Shown here piece by piece: positions 53,797-61,999 of a stretch of 64,000 nt of DNA (its first letter is position 1; each line of letters begins with the position of its first letter). The notes beneath the pieces are model-generated. The model ran no database searches and had not been told where the DNA came from. It saw only the letters and a list, made by a program, of their open reading frames with translations. The position numbers and the translations under genes are program-made. Source of the stretch: Roseiarcus fermentans (GTDB lineage: Bacteria; Pseudomonadota; Alphaproteobacteria; Rhizobiales; Beijerinckiaceae); the NCBI RefSeq assembly GCF_003315135.1, contig NZ_QNRK01000042.1, positions 1-64,000 of the forward strand. The letters run 5' to 3'.

Positions 53797-55575
53797 CTAT
53801 TCGAAGACGATCAGGCCGCGATCGGCGGTGTAGACGGAGGCGTCCGGCAGCTCGGGATTGGCGGCCATCAACGCGCCGGCGTTGAAGAGCGCGCAGGCCG
53901 GGTCGATCTTGCCGAGGCCCGATTCCTCGCGGGCGAGGCGGACGGCGGTCGGGGTCTGAACGAGCTTCAGGTTCCCGACGCACCACGAGAGGAGCCGGCC
54001 GCCGCCGTGGACGAAGGAGCCGTCGGCGAGCTTGCGCTCGACGGTCTTGAACGCGCCCATCAGGCCGATGCCCTGGCGGACGGCGAACAGACGCTCTTCG
54101 TCCTGCGTGACGCCGATCTCGGCGAGCGCGTCGACGATCGTCCCGATTCCCATCGCGTCGACGCCGACCTGCGCGAGCAGCCCGCGATCGTTGATCCGGC
54201 GGACGACGTCGACGACCCTGGCGACGTCGGGCGTCCAGCCCTCCGGCGACGTCTCCGGCGGCAGCGCGTCGGCGACGAGCTCGGCGAGATCGTCGTCGTC
54301 GTCGGAGAGGTCCTCGACGCCGAGGTCGAACCGGAAGACCGTCAGATCGCCTTCCCGCTTGAACGCGAGATAGTCGGCGGCGTTCGCCTTGCGGCGCCCG
54401 ACGCCGATCGTCGAGATCAGCGCGCATCCCCAGGCGAGCCAGCGCTTCGTGCCGCGCTCGCGGCCGATGACGGCGAGGCCGAGCAGGTCGTCGAGGCCGC
54501 CGCCGTCGATGCCGACGGTGCAGAGCTCGCACCGGTCGAGGATCGCGTCCAGCGTGAGGCCGGGCTCGACCCGCCGGGACCAGAGTTCGGCGCCGGCCCA
54601 GCCGTCCGCGCTGAGCCCCTGGCCGATCGGGACGTTGAGGTGCTTGGCGTAGAAGCTCGCGAGCTGCGCCCGGCCCGCCCGCTGCGCCTCCGCCAACTTG
54701 CCGGCGAGAAAGTCCGGATCGACGCTGGCGCCGAGGTTCGGGTTCGTGATCGACCACCAGCGGCGATGCTTGAACTGGTCGTCCTGGATGAGATGCTCGG
54801 GGAACTCGTAGAGAACCGGCAGCTTCTTCGGATCGACGATCTTGCCGTCGCGGATGGCGCGGAACTCGTCGAGCTTGTCCTTGAACACGCCCTTCGGCGG
54901 CCCGTCGGCGTGGGTCGAGAGGTAGATGACGAACCCCTCGGGCCGGCTCGCGAGGCCGCCCTCGGCCTCGATCAGCATGTTGGCGGAGGCGGCGCGCTTG
55001 CCGAACAGCCACAGCTCGTCGACCAGCAGGCCGATCGTCTTCTTGCCCGAAACGGTCTCGCTGTCGGCGGCGACCACCTTGAGCGTGGCGCCGGTGTTCC
55101 GGTGCTCGATCACGCGGCCCGCGCAGGGCTTGAGGATCGAGCGCAGGACGGAATGCTCGCGCACCATGTCGGCGGCCGGGGTGTAGCTGTTGTCCGCGAC
55201 CTCCTTGGTGGGCGCGAGGATGTAGAACTCGCCCGATTCCCGCCAGTTGCGGATGAGGGCTGCGACCATGACGCCGGCGGCGAGGGTCGACTTGCCGTTC
55301 TTCTTGGCGATCAGGAGAAAGAAATACTGGATCAGCCGGCGGCCGGTCGCGGCGTCGTAGGCGCCGAAGACGGCGTTGACGAAGTCGCGCACCCACGGAC
55401 GGCCGATGTCGCCGAACGGCGGCTTGCCGGCGACGTCGATGACCGGCAGGCTGTCGAAGATCTCGCTCGCGGCGCGCGCCTCGTCCGGGAACAGGGGGGC
55501 GAACGGGATGAGCGGGCGGCTCTCGACGAGGCGCTCGCGCCAGTCCGGGATCGCGGTCGTCCAGACGGGCGGCAT
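53797..55575 (-). CDS. Terminase large subunit (HK97-type, Terminase_1)
   Basis: A 592-residue packaging motor. The ATPase domain has Walker A LIAKKNGKSTLAAG (about 89-101) and Walker B IGLLVDELW (about 181-189). A nuclease-domain acidic motif is VGIDGGGLDDLLGLAVIG. HRRWWSITNPNLGASVDPDF links the two halves. The family is usually paired with cos packaging (HK97) or with GTA-like headful systems, so the mode is not certain. It begins directly after the TerS stop. Confidence 0.96.
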   Translation of the reverse strand: MPPVWTTAIPDWRERLVESRPLIPFAPLFPDEARAASEIFDSLPVIDVAGKPPFGDIGRPWVRDFVNAVFGAYDAATGRRLIQYFFLLIAKKNGKSTLAAGVMVAALIRNWRESGEFYILAPTKEVADNSYTPAADMVREHSVLRSILKPCAGRVIEHRNTGATLKVVAADSETVSGKKTIGLLVDELWLFGKRAASANMLIEAEGGLASRPEGFVIYLSTHADGPPKGVFKDKLDEFRAIRDGKIVDPKKLPVLYEFPEHLIQDDQFKHRRWWSITNPNLGASVDPDFLAGKLAEAQRAGRAQLASFYAKHLNVPIGQGLSADGWAGAELWSRRVEPGLTLDAILDRCELCTVGIDGGGLDDLLGLAVIGRERGTKRWLAWGCALISTIGVGRRKANAADYLAFKREGDLTVFRFDLGVEDLSDDDDDLAELVADALPPETSPEGWTPDVARVVDVVRRINDRGLLAQVGVDAMGIGTIVDALAEIGVTQDEERLFAVRQGIGLMGAFKTVERKLADGSFVHGGGRLLSWCVGNLKLVQTPTAVRLAREESGLGKIDPACALFNAGALMAANPELPDASVYTADRGLIVFE

Positions 55576-56190
55576 TTACGAAAGCCGTCGCGCCGGCGCG
55601 AGCGGCGTCGCGAACGGGCCGGAGGCGGCGATCTCGGCGGCGCGGGCGGCTTCCTCCTTCTTGCCGAGCGGACGGTCGCGCTGCTCCTCTGGCATGCGGG
55701 CCTTTCCCACGGTTCCGAGGCCACGGTCGAGCAGGGCCCTCGCGGCTGCGGTGATGGCCGCCTCGCTCGAGCCGTCGATGGCGATCTTGCGCAGGGTGTC
55801 GACGGCGAGCGTCGCGTGCTTTCGGGCGGCGACGCGGATCTCGGCCTGGACGCTCGGCTCGGCCGACGGCGGGGCGAGCATGAACGGCAGCATGGCGGCG
55901 TCGCCGCCGATCTCGACGGTCGGCTTGCCGTAGCCCCGATCGAGGATCTCCTTCGCGGCGGCGATCTTGGCCACCTCGCTCTTGCCGTGGACGAGCACGT
56001 TCACCAGCGAGGCCAGGACGTCGCGAGCGTGCGCTTGCGCGACGCTGTCGATCTCGTCCGGCGGCGGGGCGGCGAGGGCTGCGGTCAGGCCGAGGGCGGA
56101 AAGGGCGGAGGGCTTGACGTAGCCCTTGGGCTTGCGGCCGGCGCCGGGACGCGCTCCGCCACGACGGGACTTTGTCTGAGGCTCCGCCAT
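55576..56190 (-). CDS. Terminase small subunit
   Basis: A 204-residue protein starting with the basic GGARPGAGRKPKGYVKPSAL motif seen in many small terminases. The middle is helical (EIDSVAQAHARDVLASLVNV, SEVAKIAAAKEILDRGYGKP), which fits DNA recognition. It is adjacent to TerL without a gap. Confidence 0.88.
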   Translation of the reverse strand: MAEPQTKSRRGGARPGAGRKPKGYVKPSALSALGLTAALAAPPPDEIDSVAQAHARDVLASLVNVLVHGKSEVAKIAAAKEILDRGYGKPTVEIGGDAAMLPFMLAPPSAEPSVQAEIRVAARKHATLAVDTLRKIAIDGSSEAAITAAARALLDRGLGTVGKARMPEEQRDRPLGKKEEAARAAEIAASGPFATPLAPARRLS

Positions 56191-56324
56191 GATGCGTTTG
56201 ATTTCCGGTTTTCAAAGCGCGTAATCAAACCACCAGCGCCCCAGAATTTTTTTGCGTTCATGGGGTTGGTAGCGGTTGCAAGGGGCGACCGTCCGGGGAC
56301 GGAAACCCCACCCCCCGGGCGGGG
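56191..56324. other. Gap between TerS and HNH genes, candidate packaging site
   Basis: 134 bases without a gene. It is sharply AT-rich at one end (ccagaatttttttgcgttc) and GC-rich at the other (ccccaccccccgggcgggg). HK97-like phages often carry cos near the HNH-terS junction; no overhang can be assigned by eye. Confidence 0.3.
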
Positions 56325-56753
56325 TTAGCGGGCGCCCATCCGGGCCGCCCGGGCCGCCGCCGTCTTCGCCGTGTGGCACGAGCCGCACAGGCACTGGCCG
56401 TTCGCCGGGTCCGTCAGGCCGCCCCCGTCCCTGATCTCGACGATGTGGTCTGCGAACATCCGCTGCTCGCGCCGTCCGCACCCCGGCCCCTGGCAGACGC
56501 CCCCGGCCCGCGCGATCACCTCGGCGCGCCACGCCTTGTGCTCGGGCATGCCGTACCATGGCGCGGCTGTCTTCGGAGGGAGGCGGGCGGCGACCGTGGG
56601 CAGAGGGCGGAGCCTCGCCCTGGCGTGGCGCAGGGCCAACGGACGTCCCTCCCGAAACGACGACGGCCGGTCGAATCGACCGGCCGCGTCAGACACACTT
56701 TGCACTGTCCTCTTTTTTACGCACACCCGAAGTAACGCGTCAAGCAATTTCAA
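56325..56753 (-). CDS. HNH endonuclease next to terminase
   Basis: A 142-residue HNH protein of the HK97 gp74 type. The core is EVIARAGGVCQGPGCGRREQ, RMFADHIVEIRDGGGLTDPA, and GQCLCGSCHTAKTAAARAAR, with two Cys pairs binding zinc. In this phage class the HNH protein is needed for terminase-dependent cos cleavage. The start is uncertain: ATG at 56753 is used, but a TTG near residue 40 of this frame would give the usual length. Confidence 0.88.
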   Translation of the reverse strand: MKLLDALLRVCVKKRTVQSVSDAAGRFDRPSSFREGRPLALRHARARLRPLPTVAARLPPKTAAPWYGMPEHKAWRAEVIARAGGVCQGPGCGRREQRMFADHIVEIRDGGGLTDPANGQCLCGSCHTAKTAAARAARMGAR

Positions 56754-57190
56754 TTTTTCAAAGCACGTCGCCCGCGTCGCCAGACATCCCGTCGAGGATT
56801 ATCGAGGATCGACGCCGTGCCGCCCGCAATCCTCGACGCCCTCTTTCCTTCATGTCCTCAACGCCTTGTCGCCTGTCTGTCGAGCCTTTCGAGGATTTCG
56901 AGGATTGTTCCCTATACGTAGAACATTCCAAGAACCCCGAACCCCATCGCATACATTACGCGCGCGCAAATCCTCGATAGCCTCGACGCCTCACGCCAAG
57001 CGCCTCACTCGCTTGCCTTTTTCGACCGTCGAGCATTCCCGCAAATCCTCGCCAAATCCTCGACAATCCTCGACGATACCAGCGCCCGCGCCGCACGCGA
57101 ACGGGCTCACGGGCCGGAGCGCGATCCACGCGCCGACCCGCGAGCCGTCGAGAACCTGGCCGATGACGCATGGGGCTCACGGGCCGGCGC
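56754..57190. other. Non-coding region between replication and packaging modules
   Basis: 437 bases without a convincing gene. It contains the iterated 9-bp motif listed separately and locally AT-rich stretches (56710-56765, 56900-56960), unlike the surrounding GC-rich coding DNA. It may contain the late promoter, the replication origin, or both. Confidence 0.6.
56792..57073. repeat. Iterated AATCCTCGA motif on both strands
   Basis: AATCCTCGA (or one-base variants) occurs at 56828, 56969, 57044, 57055 and 57065; its complement TCGAGGATT (or one-base variant) occurs at 56792, 56802, 56889 and 56898. That is nine copies in about 280 bases. Some are spaced 9 to 11 bases apart, as in iterons or clustered operator sites. 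Confidence 0.82.
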
Positions 57191-59911
57191 TCACTCCGCC
57201 GCGATCCGGGCGGCGCCCTGCCCGACGATCGCGTCCGCGACCCGCCCGGCCGCCTCCGCCTTCAGCGCGTCGAACAGCGTCGGCACATCGATCTTCCTCG
57301 CCTCCGCCTCGACATAGGCGCAGCCGTCGAGGAAGTAGCGATGGTTCAACTCGACCCCCCAGCCGACCCGCCCGAATCGAACCGCCCGCATCGGCACGGT
57401 CATCAGGCCGCCGAACGGGTCGAACACCACGTCGCCCGGGTTCGACCACTGGTTGATGGCGCGGTCGACGATGTCGAACTGCAGCGGGCAGAGGTGCAGC
57501 TCGGCCCCGCGCTGCGATTGCAGCGTGTTGGCGCTCAGCATCCGGGTGATGTCGGTCCAGACGTCCGGATGGCGCGAATGCGGCGGCATCAGCATGAAGT
57601 CGGACGGCAGCCGCCCGCGCTCCTCGAACGCCTCGCAGATCGCGACGTGATGCTCGAAATTGTAGACCGTTTCGAGCGCGAAGGCTTTCCAGCGCTTGAA
57701 CACGTCCGCGGCCTCGAAGCCGACGAGCTCGTCCGCCGTGATCAGCCGGTCGCCGCTGGAGCGCGTATAGGCGTGCGCATCGATCTGCCAGCGCGCCCGG
57801 CTGTAGCCGTCCGGATTGTCCCAATAGCCAGGGCTTGCCGGGATCGTCTCGCCGGTCTCCTCGTCGACGTGCTCGCTGACCGGATCGATGTACCATTTCT
57901 TGAGTTTTCGCACCGGGTCGTCGGCGTAGCCGTTGTCGCGGCTCGACGGCGGCTTGCGGAACAGGAGCAGCTTCTCCGGCACGCCGAATCCCATCCGGCT
58001 CCCGTCCTTGCATTGCTCGGTCCAGCCGAGCCGATAGGTCTGGTTGTTCTCCCGCACGACATCGGTGGTGATCGTCTTCTCGCCGAGATAGGCGAAGCCG
58101 TGTTTCCGGAACGCCGCGATGCAGTCGTAGCTGAACGTCGACAGGGTCTGGAAACCGAGGCCCGAGACGCCGCCCGGGATGATCCGGTCTTTCACATGGA
58201 TCGCCGCATCGCGCCCAGGCTTCAGCACGCGAAACAGCTGCGGCACGAGATAATCCATCTGCGCCCAGAAATGCCGGTCGTCGTCGGTGTGGCCGAAGTC
58301 GTTGTACGACGGCGAATATTCGTATTGCGTCGAGAACGGGATCGACGACACGATCAGCCCGACCGAATTCGCCTCCATGCCACTCGTCTCTTCGACGCAA
58401 TCGGCGTTGACCAGCCGATATTTTTCGGCGGAAACTTCGATCCGCTTGCAGCCGATCGACCTTTCCAGCGCTTTCGCCATGGCGGCGTGGCTGAGACCAT
58501 ATTCCCTGATGATGTCCGACATCTTCGCCACCATGGCCTTGTGTTGGTCCCATTTCCGCAGGAGCGTGCGCAGGATCGCCTGCTCGCTCTCGGCGTAGAT
58601 GATGTGAATCTCGACCTCGCGCGTCTGCAGGAACCGGTAGATGCGGTGCAGCGCCTGAATGAAGTCGTTGAACTTGAAGCCGATCCCGAGAAAGATCGAC
58701 TTCGCGCAATGTCTCTGGAAATTGCAGCCGGAGCCGGCGATCACCGGCTTCGTAGACAGCCGCGCGATCTTGCCGTCGGAGAAGTCGAGAATGCGCCGCT
58801 CGCGCTCCTCGAGGTCCTGCGATCCATAGACCGAGACGACCCCCGGAACCGCCCTCTCGATCGCCCGCCGCTCGTCCTCTAGGTCGTGCCAGATGAGAAA
58901 GTGCTCATCGGGCTCGGCGTCGAGGATCTCGCGCATCTTGGCGATTCGCGCCGGCAGCGTGTCGCGCTTCTCGCGCGCCGCGCCGACGAGGCCCGCGGCA
59001 TGATCGGGAAACATCATCGTCTGGCCGCCGCGATCGGCGACCTTGCCGACGAGGTCGGTGCGGACGGTGTGATAATGGACGCGCAGCTCCGGCAGCGCGT
59101 AGCCCTCGTCGGAATGGCCGAGGTCGGACGGCCGCTGGATGAACAGCGCCCACGACGACACCCAGAACCAGAATTCCTCCGCCTTGTGCGGATGCAGCGT
59201 CAGCTTGTCGGCGTTGGTCGAATCTCGCTTGAAGAACCGCGTCTTGGCCTGCCCGACATCCATCACGCCGAGGAACGCCGCGTAGCTCAGGAGTTCGATG
59301 TAATCGTTGGGCGACGGCGTCGCGGTCGCGACGAAGCGAAAGCGCACGGGCTCGAACAGCCGCATGAACTCGCGAAACGTCTTCGTCCCGCCGAAGCCGC
59401 GCAGCACGGACGCCTCGTCGAGGCTCGCGGCGACGAACAGCGCCGGATCGAGCTTGCCGTCCCGCACCGTCTCGTAATTGGTCAGGAAAACCCCGTCGCC
59501 GGCGGCCTCCTCGATCCGGCGGATGAACGTCACCGGGATCCCCATGATCGCCGCGTCGCGGGTGAATTCTTGCCGCACGCCGAGCGGGATCACGATCAGG
59601 CCCCGACCGCCGAAGCGTTTGACGATCCGATGGATCAGCCGCAGCTGCACCCGCGTCTTGCCGAGGCCGAACGAAGCGAACAGCGCCCGCCGCTTGCCCT
59701 TGTAGAGCCAGTGCTCGGCGTCGTTCTGGTGCGGCTTCAGCCACGGGCTCGCGTCGAGCGCCCCCTCGCCCTCCAGCTCGGCCGCCCCGGGGAGCGGAAT
59801 CTTGGCCCGCAAGAACGCCTCATAAGACAGCGCGCGCCCCTCTCCCCCTTCGGGAGAGGGACAGGCCGCGAAGCGGCCAGGGTGAGGGTTCGCAACGCCG
59901 CCCTCAGACAT
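57191..59911 (-). CDS. SNF2-like helicase fused to a DNA methyltransferase
   Basis: A 906-residue fusion. The N-terminal half is a SNF2/SF2 helicase-like ATPase: FGLGKTR (motif I, 81-87), LDEASVL (motif II, DEAS not DEAH, 164-170), VATATPSPND (motif III, 194-203) and QALHRIYR (motif VI, 419-426). The C-terminal half is an amino-methyltransferase with SSIPFS (522-527) in the place of the catalytic DPPY-like motif and FDPFGGLMTVPMRA near the end for AdoMet. It may protect phage DNA and remodel bound proteins. The first 28 residues come from a REP-like element. Confidence 0.88.
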   Translation of the reverse strand: MSEGGVANPHPGRFAACPSPEGGEGRALSYEAFLRAKIPLPGAAELEGEGALDASPWLKPHQNDAEHWLYKGKRRALFASFGLGKTRVQLRLIHRIVKRFGGRGLIVIPLGVRQEFTRDAAIMGIPVTFIRRIEEAAGDGVFLTNYETVRDGKLDPALFVAASLDEASVLRGFGGTKTFREFMRLFEPVRFRFVATATPSPNDYIELLSYAAFLGVMDVGQAKTRFFKRDSTNADKLTLHPHKAEEFWFWVSSWALFIQRPSDLGHSDEGYALPELRVHYHTVRTDLVGKVADRGGQTMMFPDHAAGLVGAAREKRDTLPARIAKMREILDAEPDEHFLIWHDLEDERRAIERAVPGVVSVYGSQDLEERERRILDFSDGKIARLSTKPVIAGSGCNFQRHCAKSIFLGIGFKFNDFIQALHRIYRFLQTREVEIHIIYAESEQAILRTLLRKWDQHKAMVAKMSDIIREYGLSHAAMAKALERSIGCKRIEVSAEKYRLVNADCVEETSGMEANSVGLIVSSIPFSTQYEYSPSYNDFGHTDDDRHFWAQMDYLVPQLFRVLKPGRDAAIHVKDRIIPGGVSGLGFQTLSTFSYDCIAAFRKHGFAYLGEKTITTDVVRENNQTYRLGWTEQCKDGSRMGFGVPEKLLLFRKPPSSRDNGYADDPVRKLKKWYIDPVSEHVDEETGETIPASPGYWDNPDGYSRARWQIDAHAYTRSSGDRLITADELVGFEAADVFKRWKAFALETVYNFEHHVAICEAFEERGRLPSDFMLMPPHSRHPDVWTDITRMLSANTLQSQRGAELHLCPLQFDIVDRAINQWSNPGDVVFDPFGGLMTVPMRAVRFGRVGWGVELNHRYFLDGCAYVEAEARKIDVPTLFDALKAEAAGRVADAIVGQGAARIAAE
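59837..59897. repeat. REP-like element inside the helicase-methyltransferase N-terminus
   Basis: cccctctcccccttcgggagag, a ccgcgaagcgg hairpin and gggtgagggttcgcaac. Read on the minus strand it encodes VANPHPGRFAACPSPEGGEG. Confidence 0.85.
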
Positions 59912-60152
59912 CGGCCCGCCCCTCCGCCGGCGTCGCCGCGAGGTCCGCCACCGTCATCCCGAGCTTGACGAACTCGTCGCCCAGAAACTCGATCAGCTCG
60001 ACCGTCACCCTTCGCCGGTTCAGCGTCTGGCCTTCGGCGAGCGGCTTCGCCCGCACTGCCGCCGCCGCCCGCATGACGGCCGCCGCCGCCTGGACGATCG
60101 CCCCGTTCCACACCTCCATTTCGCGCACGCTGCGCGGAAACGAGCCGCTCAT
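59904..60152 (-). CDS. Small hypothetical protein of the replication operon
   Basis: An 82-residue helical protein: MSGSFPRSVREMEVWNGAIV, RAKPLAEGQTLNRRRVTVEL, IEFLGDEFVKLGMTVADL. No family is recognised. It overlaps the primase-helicase stop by ATGA (60149-60152) and the following gene's start (59911), so it is embedded in the replication operon. Confidence 0.72.
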   Translation of the reverse strand: MSGSFPRSVREMEVWNGAIVQAAAAVMRAAAAVRAKPLAEGQTLNRRRVTVELIEFLGDEFVKLGMTVADLAATPAEGRADV

Positions 60153-61999
60153 GACGAAAACCTCTCGTTCGCATCGGGAAGGTCGGGCCGCGCCGGCACG
60201 TCGTGCAGCGCGACGTCGAGATAAGCGCGGGTGTGGCCGCGATCGTCGCGCTTGAACCGCCGCTTCATGTCGCGGCCGAACCGGTTCTCGTGGAACACCG
60301 CGACGGCGTTCGCCATCGCCCACGACTTGAACGCCTCGTACATCACCCGCGCCTGCACCCGTTCTCCAGGCGCCGCCGCGACGCAGGCCTCGACGAAGCG
60401 GCCGATCGGGTCCATGTCCTCGCGGAATTCCTGCGTCGCCGCGGCGCAGGCCTCGGCCACCACCAGACCCTGGCCCAGAAAGTCCTGCGCGCCGCCGATC
60501 AGCCAGTTGAGGATCCCGGCCCGCTCGCTCAAAAGCTCGGCGACCAGCGCGTCGAACGGCTTTCGCTCGGCTTCGGGGATGGTGACGCCCCAGTGGATGA
60601 CGAGCATCCTGCGCCAGATGCCGAGGTCGGTGCCGTCGATGCGCGGATAGCCGTTGCCGACCATGTGCGGCGTGGCCACGTTCGGGAATTCCAGATAGCC
60701 CTGAAACAGGTCGCGGACGACCAGCGTGTCGCCGCCGGTCAGGCGCTTGACGAGATCCTCGCGGACCGCCTCGCCCTCTTTCAGCTCGTCGATCCGGACG
60801 AATCTCTTGCCGAACAGCCGCACCAGGTCCGGCGACGCCTGCCCAGCGCCGCGCTCGCCCGTCCCCATGATCGTCTCTTTCGGCAGCGAGACGCCGAGCG
60901 ACGGCCCGATCACGGCGGCGAGCACCGCCAGAAACACCGATTTTCCGTTCGCCCCCGCGCCGTAATGAAAACAGAGCTTTTGCGCCAAGAGGCCCAGAAG
61001 CCCCATCGCCGAATAGCTTTGCAGCGTCCGCCGCACCGCCGGGTCGGGCAGGCAGCGCTCGAGGAAGGTGAAGAATTTCGGCGCCTTCGCGTCGGGGTCG
61101 TAGTCGGAGCCCACGAGGCCGGTCAAAAAGTCCTCGCGGTCGTGACCGGCGCGCGCCTCGGCCCGCGCGATCTTTCGCACGACGTCAGGATCGGGACACT
61201 CCCAATCGTCCTCGACGCGAAAGGCGATGGTCGCGTTCTTCGCCGCGAATTTCAGCGGGTCCTTGTTGAAGTCGGCCGACGGCTTTCGCGTCAGCGGCTG
61301 CGCCATCTCCAGCATGCTCTTGATCCGGGCGGAATTCTTCGACGACACCGCGAACCGCCAGCGCGCCAGCTTTCGCCGCGTCAGCGCGTCGCGCGCGGCC
61401 TTGGCGGCGAAACGCGCCGCGACCGCGATGGGCGACTTGTCGTCGGCGGAAAACGCGTCCGCCGCCGCGACCGCCCGCCGCTCTTCCGCCGAAAAGCCCA
61501 GAAACTCGGCCTCGGCCGCGATCCGCCCGCCGATTTTTTGCGCCGCCCGCGTCACCAGCGACGGGCCGCACGCGTAATCCCAGAACCGCCCCTCCCACGA
61601 AATCCAGTCGCCGCCCGGCTTGCCGTCGCGCGCCACGACCGCGATGTCGCGGCCGAAATGGGCGATCAGGCGTTTCGCGTTGTCGGTGTCGCTCTGGTCG
61701 AGGCTCGCGCATTCCCGCACGATCGCCGGATCGCCGCCGACGTCCGACGGCGGCCCTTCGCCTTCGTCGCCGAAGCTACCCTCTCCCCCTGCGGGAGAGG
61801 GACAGCCGGCGAAGCCGGCAGGGTGAGGGTCCGCAACGCCGATATCGGCCGGCTCGCGCCCAGCATCCGCGCGCGCCCCCTCATCCGGCGGCTGCGCCGC
61901 CACCTTCTCCCCGCTCCCGCGGGGCGAAGGGCGCCCGTCCGACAGAACCACCGGGTTCGCCAGGATGGCGCGCACCCGCGCCTCGCCCTCGGCGCTCAT
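60149..61999 (-). CDS. D5/P4-type primase-helicase
   Basis: A 616-residue superfamily 3 helicase of the phage/plasmid P4 primase group. Walker A is GAGANGKS (347-354) in CFHYGAGANGKSVFLAVL, Walker B about FVRIDEL (400-406), and the late motifs include ATPHMVGNGYPRI and DLGIWRRMLVIHW. The D5-type N-terminal domain is about 105-330. Residues 20-75 are encoded by two REP-like elements (PSPRGSGEKVAAQPPDEGA and ADPHPAGFAGCPSPAGGEG). It should unwind DNA at the phage origin. Confidence 0.92.
   Translation of the reverse strand: MSAEGEARVRAILANPVVLSDGRPSPRGSGEKVAAQPPDEGARADAGREPADIGVADPHPAGFAGCPSPAGGEGSFGDEGEGPPSDVGGDPAIVRECASLDQSDTDNAKRLIAHFGRDIAVVARDGKPGGDWISWEGRFWDYACGPSLVTRAAQKIGGRIAAEAEFLGFSAEERRAVAAADAFSADDKSPIAVAARFAAKAARDALTRRKLARWRFAVSSKNSARIKSMLEMAQPLTRKPSADFNKDPLKFAAKNATIAFRVEDDWECPDPDVVRKIARAEARAGHDREDFLTGLVGSDYDPDAKAPKFFTFLERCLPDPAVRRTLQSYSAMGLLGLLAQKLCFHYGAGANGKSVFLAVLAAVIGPSLGVSLPKETIMGTGERGAGQASPDLVRLFGKRFVRIDELKEGEAVREDLVKRLTGGDTLVVRDLFQGYLEFPNVATPHMVGNGYPRIDGTDLGIWRRMLVIHWGVTIPEAERKPFDALVAELLSERAGILNWLIGGAQDFLGQGLVVAEACAAATQEFREDMDPIGRFVEACVAAAPGERVQARVMYEAFKSWAMANAVAVFHENRFGRDMKRRFKRDDRGHTRAYLDVALHDVPARPDLPDANERFSS
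61779..61838. repeat. REP-like element in the primase-helicase gene
   Basis: ccctctccccctgcgggagagg, a gccggcgaagccggc hairpin, then gggtgagggtccgcaac. Read in frame on the minus strand. Confidence 0.85.
61877..61930. repeat. Second REP-like element in the primase-helicase gene
   Basis: cccctcatccggcggctgcg, a ccgccaccttctccccgctc stretch and a cgcggggcgaag end. It lies opposite in orientation to the copy at 61779, with only 38 bases between them, and is read in frame. Confidence 0.8.

Noticed and set aside
51402-53885. An 827-codon plus-strand frame opposite portal and protease
   Set aside because: It crosses two recognised phage genes and the gap between them, as a shadow does.
53677-56328. 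An 883-codon plus-strand frame opposite the terminase genes
   Set aside because: TerL and TerS motifs on the minus strand are clear; the plus-strand product has no domain.
56371-57456. A 361-codon plus-strand frame across the HNH gene and the iterated region
   Set aside because: It covers HNH antisense, a non-coding repeat region and the helicase-methyltransferase 3' end, with no protein-like composition.
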